The position numbers and the translations under genes are program-made. From the NCBI GenBank assembly GCA_026120185.1, contig JANUWF010001281.1:3452501-3516500 (forward strand): a stretch of 64,000 nucleotides of DNA, read 5' to 3'. Source of the stretch: Voacanga thouarsii. Its lineage: Eukaryota; Streptophyta; Magnoliopsida; Gentianales; Apocynaceae. Of this stretch, positions 37,016 to 48,184 are shown piece by piece. Position 1 is the first letter of the stretch, and each line of letters opens with the position of its first letter. Below the pieces are notes generated by a model. The model searched no databases. It saw nothing but the letters and a program-made list of their open reading frames with translations, and was not told where the DNA came from.

Positions 37016-37396
37016 ACAATAGCATGAAAGCTTGGATTTTATTAATTTAACCATGTAAATATGTAAATAGGTGAATATGTAAATCTGTACAAATGTTCTT
37101 CCCGCAAAAAAGGTGCTATCTTTTGTATCTTGTGTCTCTTTGTATATACTTGTAATTTAATTTACTAACTTTGACTAACTTTGTATTTTGTTGTAATCAT
37201 GAATTTTGTTATCTAACTTTCGTCTTGTCTTTGCTAGGTGTTAGCCTTGGTACATGATCTAATGACCTGAAGGCGATATAGTAGATTTTGTTTTGTTTCA
37301 TTTTTATTTCTTTCTTCATGAATTAAATTGCATTACTCATCATTGCCGCATGTTCATCATTTTTATTTCATTTAAAAAAAAACATTAGTGTATTGA

Positions 37397-38291
37397 TTGG
37401 CAAAATTACAAGCTCGCATTGATGTTCTTAGTGAGATGTCATTAGAAGCATTAGTGAATTCTTTGGTTGCCAATACAAATTCATCTGTTCAGTGGCATGA
37501 AGAAGCTTCCCAACATTTGTGCGATCAAAGGAAATAATTAGTTAAGATTGTTGAGGAGACTCATGAGTTCATGCTAGCCCGTATAATTGACCATGAAAAA
37601 AAAAAAAGAGAGGCTATGAGGGACAATTGCATTATGTGGCAAGAGAGGTATTTAATTCTACTCTATGTTCTCATAATTCTAATATTTCTTTATCACATGA
37701 TTTCTTAGGCTCTTCTCACTTCTTGGAGAACAATGGTCCCAATGATGATGTATGAAGTTCAACATACCTCAAGAAGTTGGATTTATCATTCATTCTAAGA
37801 AACCCTTTGAGAATGTTGACGAATTCTACCCTTCACCCCAATCTCAGGGAGGTAATTTAGTATTTATAGAAGCATTGAAAAGTAAAAATTTCCCAATCCC
37901 ATCTTTAAGAACTCAAACACTAAGTTTAAAGGGGTATTTAAATTGTAAAAATTCTTTTGAAGGGTTAATCGGTGATTTCAAACTTGATGCATTCTTTAGA
38001 AACCATGTGCACTTATATGTTGACAACAATATTTGTGTGTTTAAAGAAATGTTAGAAAAAGAGGTTTCTGTGTTTTGCTTTAGTGAGAAAAAAAATTATT
38101 TTCATGATCCTTCCATTTTTCAAAATTCCTCATTCTTCATTCTACATTCATCATGCCTATCGTCTATTTTGAGCTTTAATGTCTTTTCAAAAGGTTTGAT
38201 GAGGAAGCATGATGAGTGTAGAGAATTTTTGTTTTGTTTTTATTTTTTTATTATTTTAGTCTTTTTCTTTAGCTTGTTTTCTTTTATTTAG
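37397..38291 (+). pseudogene. Decayed gag-like region and an unassigned 179-codon frame
   Basis: From 37397 an open stretch reads LAKLQARIDVLSEMSLEALV, meets a stop, and resumes in frame with VEETHEFMLARIIDHEKKKR. This is a helical, charged segment like parts of retrotransposon gag. A separate frame, 37752-38291, starts MKFNIPQEVGFI and ends in a very hydrophobic Phe-rich tail encoded by T-rich DNA. I recognise no family in it, and the tail looks like low-complexity translation. No zinc knuckle or pol motif follows. Probably remnants of gag and of an extra Athila/Tat frame. Confidence 0.4.
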
Positions 38292-38517
38292 GTCTATTTT
38301 TATTTTATTATTATTTTCTTTATGCTTTTATTTGTATTTTATTTTATAGGTATAAAGTCCTCTTGGACAAGCCCTTTCTTTACCTCAAGTTTGGATATCT
38401 ATTGGAGCATTATTGCACTTGGGCAGTATTACTTAAACTTTCTAACCCATTATTATTTTTAGTTCCTTTGGAGATGCTTTCTTGTGTTTATTTTTTGCCA
38501 AAGAGGATATTGTCCAA

Positions 38518-38764
38518 TTTAAGTGTGGGGGAGTGGTTTGGTGATATACTTTGTCCAAGTTTTTATCAATTATCTTGGTGTTTTCTTAGTATTGAGCTAC
38601 TTTGTAATATTTTGAAATTGAGAAATAATTTTATTTTGGGCACACTGCAATGGAAGTTTGTTTTCTTATCTCTTCTCTTTATATTTTTGGTCCCTTGGCA
38701 TTGTTTATTCCTTGTTATATTTATTTGGCCATTGAGGACAATGTACAGTTTAAGTGTGGGGGAG
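38518..38764 (+). other. Two internal polypurine-tract-like motifs
   Basis: TTTAAGTGTGGGGGAG occurs at 38518-38533 and 38749-38764, about 230 bp apart. A decayed version, TAAGTATGGAGGAA, sits just before the right LTR (40941-40954). Such G-rich tracts prime plus-strand synthesis; extra copies are common in the Athila/Tat group. Confidence 0.65.
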
Positions 38765-39056
38765 TGATTTGATTGACAAGTCTTCTATATATATACTTTA
38801 ACCTTCTTGTGAGCAAAATTTTCCAAACTTTTGCAAAATTTTTTCATTTTTCAAGCTATATTTTTAATGCATATCTTTATGATGGATTATAGAGCATATG
38901 TTCTAGATCATTTATGGCTTATGCATGACTTTTTGCACACACTTGGATGAAGTAGTTCTTGATCATATGCTTTGCATTGTTCTTAGACCTGTTTTTTTAC
39001 TAAAATTCATGGAGCAGTCTAGAACTTACTTGAAATACCTCTAGAGGTGAAATAAG

Positions 39057-40645
39057 AAAGACAATCATGATTTAACTTAGGGATGACGGTAATAGGCCTT
39101 CTTTGGATAGTTTGAGCTTTTCAAGCCTACCTACTGTTATATTATCCCTAGTGTCTATTTTGAGCCTAAATTGTTGATTTCTTTCTTGAAAACCCGTCAC
39201 AATATTTTGTCCATTGCTTGTTGTTGAGAGTTTAAATAATTTCCCAAATCTTTATGCTCTTGATGGATGAAAGTATATGTAGGAGCATGTGAGGAAGAAT
39301 GTTGGGATAAAGATCATGACTTATTGCTTTCAGTCATGGATCAATAACAAGTTGAGCTGGCAAGAGGAAAGGGAAGGAAGAAAAAGAAGAAGAAAAAAAG
39401 AGAGAGATTGAAAACAAGTGAGAAAAAAAATAAAAACAGCAGCAGTGAAAGAAAAGACAGTTGAAAAGAAAAGATCACAAAAGGGATGGTGATTGAGCTG
39501 TAAAAAGTTAAGTTCATATTAAATCTTTGACACCATTACTGGAAATTTGAGAGATCTTGTGAAAGGAATAAAGAAGAGTTGAAAGAAAAAGAAAAAATGC
39601 AGGATTTGCTTGAGTGGAGCTGGAATTGCTAAATAAGGTTATGGTTTGATTGATTCTTGGAATAGGAGAACAAGAAGAGTTAAAAATTATTGATTCATTT
39701 ATTTATCCTTTTCTTGCGAACTCTTAGTTTCTTTGATATTTGATTCTCCTATATCCTTCATTTGATAAGCTACATTACAAGTCTTTAGCCTTATATTATA
39801 AGTTTAAAAGTCCTACTTGATCTAAGTAGAATCATGATCAAATAATAGGCCTTGATCTAAGTAGAATCATGAAAGACAATCATGATTTAACTTAAGGATG
39901 ACGGTAATAGGCATTCTTTGGATAGTTTGAGCTTTTCAAGCCTACCTATTGTTATATTATCCCTAGTGCCTATTTTGATCCTAAATTGTTGGTTTCTTTC
40001 TTGAAAACCCGTCACAATATTTTGTCCATTGCTTGTTGCTGAGAGTTTGAATAATTTTCCAAATCTTTATGCTCTTGATGGATGGAAATATATGTAAGAG
40101 CATGTGAGGAAGAATGTTGGGATAAAGATCATGACTTGTTACTTTCAGTCATGGATCAATAACAAGTTGAGCTAGAAAGAGAAAAGGGAAGGAAGAAAGA
40201 GAAGAAAAAGAAAAAAGAGATTGAAAACAAGTGAGAAAAAATAAAAATAGCAGCAGTGAAAGAAAAGAAGAAAAGAAAAGATCACAAAAGGGATGGTGAT
40301 TGAGCTATAAAAAGTTAAGTTCATATTAAATATTTGACACCATTGCTGGAAATTTGAGTGATCTCGTGAAAGGAATAAAGAAGAGTTGAAAGAAAAAGAA
40401 AAAATGCAATATTTACTTGAGTGGAGTTGGAATTGCTGAATAAGGTTATGGTTTGATTGATTCTTGGAATAGGAGAGCAAGAAGAGTTGGAAATTATCGA
40501 TTCATTTGTTTATCCTTTTCTTGCGAACTCTCAGTTTCTTTGATATTTGATTATCCTATATCCTTCATTTGATAAGCTACATTACAAGCCTTTAGCCTTA
40601 TATTACAAGTTTAAAAGTTCTACTTGATCTAAGTAGAATCATGAT
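39057..40645 (+). repeat. Tandem duplication of about 0.8 kb in the LTR element's 3' spacer
   Basis: Copy 1 is about 39057-39838 and copy 2 about 39872-40645. Both begin AAAGACAATCATGATTTAAC and end CTAAGTAGAATCATGAT. The copies differ by scattered substitutions and small indels. The region is purine-rich and non-coding; the minus-strand 102-aa frame at 40172-40480 is an artefact. Confidence 0.85.
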
Positions 40646-42260
40646 GTGTCTTGGATTAGTGGAGAGAGTTATGAAGTGTAAGCCTATGGAATGCATATTC
40701 TTTTTGAACTAAATTCTTTCCAATGGTTTGAGAATATTGTGAAGTATTGAGATGGTTCTACTAAGTCATTATTCACTTACACGAGTCTTGTATTGGTTGT
40801 GAAAGATGTAGTATCATGTATTTTATGTTCTTGAATAAAGAAAGCATTGAAGATATGGTTTGGAAATTGATTGAGCGATTGATTTAACCTTGTGTTTTCC
40901 TACTTGTTCTTGATACTTTACTTGAGGACAAGCAAAGAGTTAAGTATGGAGGAATATGATATAGGCTAAATTAGGAATATTTTTCCTAGTTATTTGAGGC
41001 TCTTTTGTGATGCATTTTGTTCAATAACTAGTTATATTCCTTCACATTTGAGATTTTACCCTTGGAAAGATATTTTGTTCATTATTACAGATTTTTAGGG
41101 TAAAACAAAGCAAAAACGTCGCGAAACAAATTAGAGGCGGCGCCGGCTAGGGCTCTAGAACTGGCGCTAGCCATGCACTAGATTGTACGAACTTCAAGAC
41201 AATAAAAAATTGTCAAAACAGAGTGGAACAGAGGGAAACAGGCCCAGCTCCAAGAGTCAAGGCGGTGCCAGCTGCATTCTAGTCTTCATTGTGCAAAATT
41301 CGGGGAAAAATCGGCGAATAAGTATAAAAGCATAACATAACCAGCGTCGGCTCCGAGAGCCAAGGCGGCGCTGGCTGTGCCCTGAAGATAAGGCGGTGTT
41401 TGATTTTTTCTATACGATTTTTGGTAATCTGTTGAGTTTTAGTATCTTTCAACTTCTACTTGGTCAAGAACTCTGTACCTTCGAGTTTAGGCACTTTCTA
41501 AGCCTATAAATAGATGAAAAACACAAGGAAAAATGAGAGAATTCATTGATCATCACAGAAAATCACTCAATCAAAGGAGGAATTCTTTAATTCAAGGAGG
41601 GTTGTGCAAGAAGATCTTCAAAGGAAGAAGAAGAAGGCTTGTCTATGAGTGCTTTCTTTTACTTTGTTTTCTTTTTCTTTAACAATGATATGTTAATTAT
41701 TTTATTGTAATTCGACATTGCTTTAGATATTCATGATTTTTGGAGTTACTTGATATTATGATTAATTGATTGTTCTTCTTAGTATTTAATTACTTAGGCG
41801 TATTACGAGATTAATTGGTTGTTTCTTTTCATTAACTTGCTAGACCAAAGAGGTTGATGGTGGTGGAAATTGATTAATTTCATATTTATTGGTTATTAAC
41901 TTGCTAGACCAGAGAGGTTAATTGCTGAGGATTGAGTAATTAAAGGTTAATTGATATTTGCCAGACTAAGGATTCATTGATTAATTTCATGTTTTAAATT
42001 TGCCAGTGTGAAATCCCAGTCAAAACCAACCTTAGAGTAAGGGGGTTGGGATGCATGTCATATTTTATTGCATGTTTAAATATATTTTTATATGATTTTA
42101 TGTGCATTGAATTTGTGTTTTATAGTCTAGAGGGCTTGATTATGATTATTGAGTAAGAAGGGCAAAATGGTAATTTTTGCTTGAGGTGGAAAAAGGGTGA
42201 TAGCTTGATGATTGAATAGGAAAATATTTTTAGAGAGAAAATAAGAACAAGAGTTGTTGT

Positions 42261-42314
42261 GCTTTAGTGGTTAGAGCTATGGAATTAATTCTTGAGGTCT
42301 TGGGTTCAAATTCC
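42261..42314 (+). other. tRNA-like segment with polymerase III A and B boxes
   Basis: GCTTTAGTGGTTAGAGC resembles a tRNA D-arm/A box, and GGGTTCAAATTCC is a near-perfect B box 25 bases downstream. I could not close an acceptor stem, so it is not a functional tRNA. It may be the head of a SINE or a tRNA-derived relic inside the LTR. Confidence 0.4.
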
Positions 42315-43965
42315 ATCATAGGAGCTTTAGCTTTATTAAATTTTATTTTTGCTTGGGAAGTGTTATTTTCGGCCTTATATGCTTTGGAGTAGGGTAGAGA
42401 TGTTGTCCTAAGAGAGGCATGATAGAAGTATCCTAATCCTACTTTTTTGTCTACAAGAAATTCCTAAGGGGAATTCATTTCCTCTTGATCCTTAATTTTT
42501 CCTATTTCTCAATCCATTAGGATGTTCAATTTGTTTAAGCCAATTTTATTCTAAAAAAATTCCAGCAATGTGCTGTGTCTTTGAAGGTTCAAAATGTCTT
42601 AGAGAAAGACATCTTATGGACCGAAACCATGGAAGAGGGGGAAGGATTTCAAGTGAATTAATTTCCCTAGTGAACTCTTTAAAACTTCACTCTAGTTAGG
42701 TTCATTTTCCTTCATGCATTGAACTAAAATTTTTCCAGCTTCTTGTGCCTTCAAGATGTCGAAATTCTTAGCCATTATTCCCTCTCAAATGTTGCCAGAA
42801 AATGGCCCTTTTGATCAGCTTGAAACCTGAATATTTTTGGCCATTTTTGGACTGCACAAAAGCTGTGCAAAACCAGAAAAATCCCTGGGTAAAATCGCAG
42901 CTTTGGAGGTCCGAAACCAAGTTGTTTTCTTTGAGTTTTTGTTTAGCATCTTAGCCACGTTTTTTCTCCATAAAGAAGGCTGGAAACCAGCCTTGAAAGA
43001 CCCCTGAAATCCCTTTCAAACTCTCTGCAAGCTGACTGGAAAATGGCAGCTAAAAACTGCCCAAAAAATTTCAGCCTTGTGAAAATTTTGTGCAGGAAAA
43101 CTTTCCAGCTTTGTTTCCTAATTCATCCCTAGCCGAAACCTCAGCTTTCTTCTACACAAACCCTCCTTAAACAACCATGAGTTGAACTCCATTGTCCTCC
43201 CCAAGCTTCTACACGAAATTCAAACATGGATACCCGAAAATCTCTCCAACAAATCTCTGTAATCATGCTTGATTAGTTACCAAAATTCGAGCCATCATAA
43301 TTTAGCAACCTTCCATAAAATATCCCTCAAACAACTAGACCTTTCCTCCACCATTATACTCCTTATTTTCGGCCACCCTTAGCCTCCTTCAACCAGCTTC
43401 CATCCAGCCGAAATACTGCACTAGCAGTCGGCCATGGTAGCCTCCCAAAAGCTCTCCAATAATCAAAGATATTCTTGTCATATCTAGTTTCCAAATTTGC
43501 TTCCCAAAAATATTCTTTAAGGATTTCAATAACTAACCTTTCCTTTTCCTTTCCAAACCAGAAAATCATCTTCCAAAACCCTACAAGAAATTCGGCAGCC
43601 CTAATCCCTACAGAAATTCGGCAGCCTCCAATCCCAAAAACTCTCTATTCTCTTCAACCTTCAAGAACACATAGCACACCAAGAACACCTACTCCTTCCT
43701 TTCACCTAATACCTCTCCAAATCACTTCAAGCTTCTTCTAAAAATTTCAGATTTCATCTATACATTACCGTGAGTCCATCCATACCATTTTTAACATCAA
43801 ACTCTAAAATCCAACTCGCACTTTTGGATCAAAAACCAGAAATTTTGTAAAGGCTCAAGAACACCTTCAAGGTAGGTTTATTCAATCAACTTCATCTTCG
43901 CTAATCTTCAATCTCTAATGAACATAGATGTGTTTAAGCATGCTAATGGACTTTCTTCTTCTCTT

Positions 43966-43970
<5 letters not shown>

Positions 43971-44012
<42 letters not shown>
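43971..44012. repeat. (CT)21 microsatellite
   Basis: An uninterrupted CT run read directly. It yields spurious Ser/Leu and Arg/Glu frames on the two strands. Confidence 0.95.
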
Positions 44013-44014
<2 letters not shown>

Positions 44015-46861
44015 ACCGGACACTCCCTCTCTCTTGGCCGAATGATTTCATCAACCATGGCCATGCTTCCTTCATCTTCTTTGGATGGATTTAGACATCT
44101 AAGAGTTGAGATCCATTCAAGGTATTCATCAATCAAGTAAGCCTCTTTAACCCTTCTTTTAAATTCTAGATTCATATCTCTAGGATGATGTTGATAGAAG
44201 AAGAATCATGAATAGGGTTGAGTATATATTGTTGTGATGAATTGAGAGTGAAGCATGAATATATGTATGAATATGTTGGAGATGGGATTTATGCATGAAT
44301 GGATTATCTTGGTTGATTGTATGGTGTTTTAGGGTTTGATGCATGTCTCTATGTCATAGGTAGTATTTGTGATCAAGTATGCTAGAGATTATGTCACCTT
44401 TGGTGAATAGAATTTATATTCATGTTAGATTATTGAAGCCATGATTATATTTATGCTAGTAGAGGTTAGATCATATCTTGATAAATTTAGATATATGCTT
44501 ATATGCATGATTTGGGTGATTTGATGAATGGAAGGGTTGTATATGTTCATGATTGTGGTTAGCCATAGAAATATGATCATGATCTAGTTGTCCCTAAGCT
44601 AATTTTTATTTCATTAATAAAATATTTAATAATATGATTTTGCTAGAAAATTCGAAAAACCCTAGGAAGTAGATTTGAATTATTAAAAAGATATTTTAGC
44701 CAAATAAATGGTAGCTTTTATTCAAGAAATAAAATATATAGATATTATATAAAATGATAAAATCAACTAAACACTTTTATGAAAATAATCATAATAAGTA
44801 AAATATTTATTATTAAAAATTTAATTATTAGCTTTTAATCAAAACCTATTAAAGTCTATTTATTATCTTCCAATCAAGACCCATTAAAATTTATTTTCAA
44901 CTAATTTTAGCTAGCAATTATTTTCAAAACAATTAATTATTAATAAATCATTATTTTACCTAATACCTAAAACTTTTCACCAATTAAACTCTGAATTTAG
45001 CTTAGCAAGATTTAAACCTTCAACTTATTAGTACTTATTTCCCAAAACATTAATTATTTTAAATTTCAAATTAGGCTTAGCTTATAAACCTATTTATTTA
45101 TTGTTTGGCCTTAAAGTTTGGGACATTAGGATTATGGTAATAGTGAGTCGAGTTGTTTTAAATTGAGAAAGTGAATTTTGGCTTGAGTTTGATTATGGTT
45201 TGTATTTGCCCATGCGGGGTTAGGGCAGCTGTTGGAGACCTTTTATTGTGAGCAAGAATCAGGTAAACTCCTGCATAAAACCTTATTGATGTAAAATATT
45301 TATTATGGCAAGCCAAATGTAGAGTGCATGGACACTCATTTCGGTAAAGGTAATTGAGGATTGATTTCCTCCTTATTTTAGTCAAACAAGTTATTTGAAA
45401 ATCCATAACAGTTTTACTCAAACTTAAAACTCTTTCTAAAACTGATTTTGATAAAGACTTTAGAAATCCTTAATTGCCATTTTCATGTGGAACTATGTTT
45501 TGTTCATTTTCTTCCAAGTGGGACATGTTACGTTGAGTACTCAATAAGAGTGGATTGCTAGGGCTAGACTTTGAAGGGTTAGGGTAAGTCTCTCAGTAAA
45601 TGGCCACCTCTGAGGGGTGAGAGTTACCCGGATAAGATGTCAGTCCATTAGGTCGTACCGGTCCGAGCTAGCAGTTTATTTTTCAGTCAAGTGACTGTGT
45701 TTTGACGGAATGGACATCCGGTTGTTGTTTGGGTATAGAGAATGAGGAGTATCTTGCCCGGTAGGCTGATCACCTACCTTTTTTGTCAGTCTGCACAAAG
45801 TGTCGGCATTCTGACCGGTTATGAGGCCCAACGTGTGGTAACCCATGATCATTTGTTTTAAGTGGTTGATTTTATTGATTATATATTATTGGAAAGCCAA
45901 AACACCACTCTTGCTTTTGACTAATGTTTATTACTTGCTAGTGATTCTTTTTATAAAGAATTTTATACTTTGCATACACGAACTATTTCCACTGGACACT
46001 CAAAGCACACACGGATTTATTGAGATTTCTGTCTCATCACCATTTTTACCATGATTTCAGGTCGATCCTGCTATGGGGATGAGTAGCTAGTGTTATCTGC
46101 CTTGGAAGAGAATTTTGTCATTTATTTTTATGTATTGCTTTGGAGAGTTGAGAATGGATGATTTTATTTATGGATTTGTGTTTCTTTTGGAAATTTGCAG
46201 ATTTATTCTTGGATTTAATTTTGAGTTGTAATAAATTTTAAGTTAAAGTATTATTTTTATTCATCTATTTTATTTGTGTGACCTAGTTATAAAGACCCAT
46301 TGTCCTTTGGAAGGGGAGACATCCCTGGCCCTGGCGGGCCTAGGTAGCGGGGTGTTACAGCCAAACCAAGGAAATTTAATCAAGGATTGTGTTTAATGCA
46401 TCTTGTGGATGAATTAGTTGAGACAGACCAAGTGATGCTAATTTATCTAGAAGGTAGTAATTAGTTGAGACAGACCAAATGATGCTAATTTATCTTAATC
46501 CTCCATGGTACCAAGAGAATGATTAGTTATGATAATGGTTAGGTACTTTAATATTATGTTTGTCTAAACAATGGTTTGAGTTACATACTTCTCCATCATT
46601 GACATGTATATACTTTTATTTTTATTTTATTTTATTTTATTTTTATTTATTTTTTACTTTATCGAGTCGGTTAAATAATGAAAGAAAGATGATTAATGTC
46701 TACTTGTTCCTGGAGAATCGACACTCGTTTGAACTCTATGCTCGGTTAATGATGAGTACGCTTGCTCATATGTGTGATTTGGATTGAACGTTTTAATTTA
46801 AACTTGATTGGGAATGTACTTAATTTTTGTATGATTTTTATACCCACGTCCATACACATCA

Positions 46862-48180
46862 CAAATAAATATTCTGTCAAACTTCAAAATAAACCTAGTG
46901 TATGCTTTACAAAAGAAACCTACATGCCAATCCCAAAACATAAATCCAATCTGAATCACCAGTGAGACATATAGAGAGATTATTAAGAGTTTTTTAACAT
47001 TAGAAAAAAGTTGCAGCAGTTCTTTGATGGTGAAAAATAGATGCAGTTAACATTTTAATAGAAGGGTATAATTGAGATTTTCTCACATATGAAGGGCATA
47101 ATTAAGAGTTTTCATATTTCTAAGAGTATAAAAAAAATAAAGTCATAATTAGTATTTATTAACAAAATACACCCAAATACATACCACAACTTTCCACAAA
47201 ATGCAACCAAAAAATCTGATGTAAAAAATTCAATAAAATCGACACCAAAAGGGAGATCTATGCATTTCAATCAAACTAACAACCATCTTAGTATTTCACA
47301 AAATAGTTCTTGATTGAAATGGACATACACAAAAGAATCTGTACCCCCAAAACAAATATTTTTGCAGTTAGTTTGTTCCAATATCCAGGCCTTTATCTTC
47401 ATTTGTATATACATTTGTTAGGCTTTCAAGGTAAATGAAAACATACCAAAACACTACACATGCAATTGAAGGTTCAATTGGCAACTCTAGAAACAGTTTT
47501 TAGCAACTAGTTCAATTGGACTAAATTTCTCAACAATCCTTTTCCTGATTGCAAAAACCCCCGCCCTTCCACAAAGGCCGAAAAGAAAATGAAAAAAGAG
47601 ATGGCAGCTCTATGTGGTGGAAAGAAAACTGTGTAAAGCCCCTTTCATTTCAAAGGTGTGCTGAAAAATTTAGTCACACAAGCAATTTTTCTAGACATCA
47701 CATTTTTACAACAAAATCACAACTCCAATTCCTCAAAACCACAACATAAATATCAGTACAACACCAATACATCAACAATCAAACACCCCAATAAATTTTA
47801 AAAGAAAATGTGCAATGAGTTTTCCACTCTTGTGATAGATTTATGAAGATTTAATTTTATTATATGCATTAAATAAGAATAATACCAATGCTACTTGGGG
47901 ACAACTTCAACCTTGTTCGATTGAGAACCCCACAGATTCTCGCAGCTCTGCCAGTCCAAGAAAACACATAAATCAATAACGTCATTGGTTTTAGACATTT
48001 GAACAATCCAAAAAAAAAAAAAAAAAAGAATATGGTGGGACTTTGAGCCAAAAGCTGCTAAATAATCAACAAATGTTCACGATTTTATTAGATAAATAAA
48101 ACGAAATTAATATGTTCAATTGAATACATCCAAAAGAAATGTTTATTATATATAAACATGTCTCAAAATTCTAACATATT
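46862..48180. other. CACTA internal spacer, no gene
   Basis: The first 100 bp continue the 1.1-kb array interrupted at 35419 (TTCTGTCAAACTTCAAAATA, then CAATCTGAATCACC). The rest is AT-rich non-coding DNA downstream of the TNPD-like gene. The frame at 47549-47749 is unassigned. Confidence 0.55.
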
Positions 48181-48184
48181 ATAA

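Larger units (their letters stand above)
42007..46359 (+). mobile_element. 4.35-kb solo LTR (Tekay/Del-like), nested
   Basis: It starts TGTGAAATCCCAG and ends GGGGTGTTACA. The 5-bp duplication is GCCAG at 42002-42006 and GCCAA at 46360-46364, and the uninterrupted GCCAG in the sister LTR confirms one later mutation. No primer site, gag, pol or second LTR occurs inside, so it is a solo LTR left by recombination. The length and the 3' segment (45590-46359) resemble large-LTR chromoviruses of the Tekay/Del group. It contains a tRNA-like stretch and a CT microsatellite. The small frames inside it (for example 43475-43741) carry no family signature. Confidence 0.82.
35419..46861 (+). mobile_element. 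Athila/Tat-like LTR retrotransposon, 11.4 kb with nested LTR
   Basis: Boundaries are exact: LTRs start TGATA and end CACATCA, and the duplication CAAAT flanks them (35414-35418 and 46862-46866). The left LTR is 35419-36991; the right is 40957-46861 and is interrupted by a solo LTR. After the left LTR comes a degraded tRNA-Asp-type primer site, and before the right LTR a degraded polypurine tract. The roughly 4-kb internal region holds no protease, reverse transcriptase or integrase, only gag-like debris and a duplicated spacer. Known elements with this primer site and repeated TTTAAGTGTGGGGGAG tracts belong to the Athila/Tat group of Ty3/gypsy. It is a non-autonomous derivative that jumped into the CACTA element. 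Confidence 0.88.
40957..46861 (+). repeat. 3' LTR, interrupted
   Basis: Starts TGATATAGGCTAAATTAGG and ends CATACACATCA. Without the nested insertion and its duplication it is about 1547 bp, close to the 1573-bp left LTR. A TATA box lies at 41505-41514. The break falls at TTTGCCAG/ACCAAGG, which is intact in the left LTR near 36490. Confidence 0.88.

Noticed and set aside
39300..40480. Long purine-rich frames suggesting a coiled-coil protein
   Set aside because: Present in both copies of a non-coding duplication in the LTR element's spacer, with inconsistent stops.
43915..44175. Arg/Glu-repeat frame and its Ser/Leu shadow
   Set aside because: Both come from the CT microsatellite within the solo LTR.
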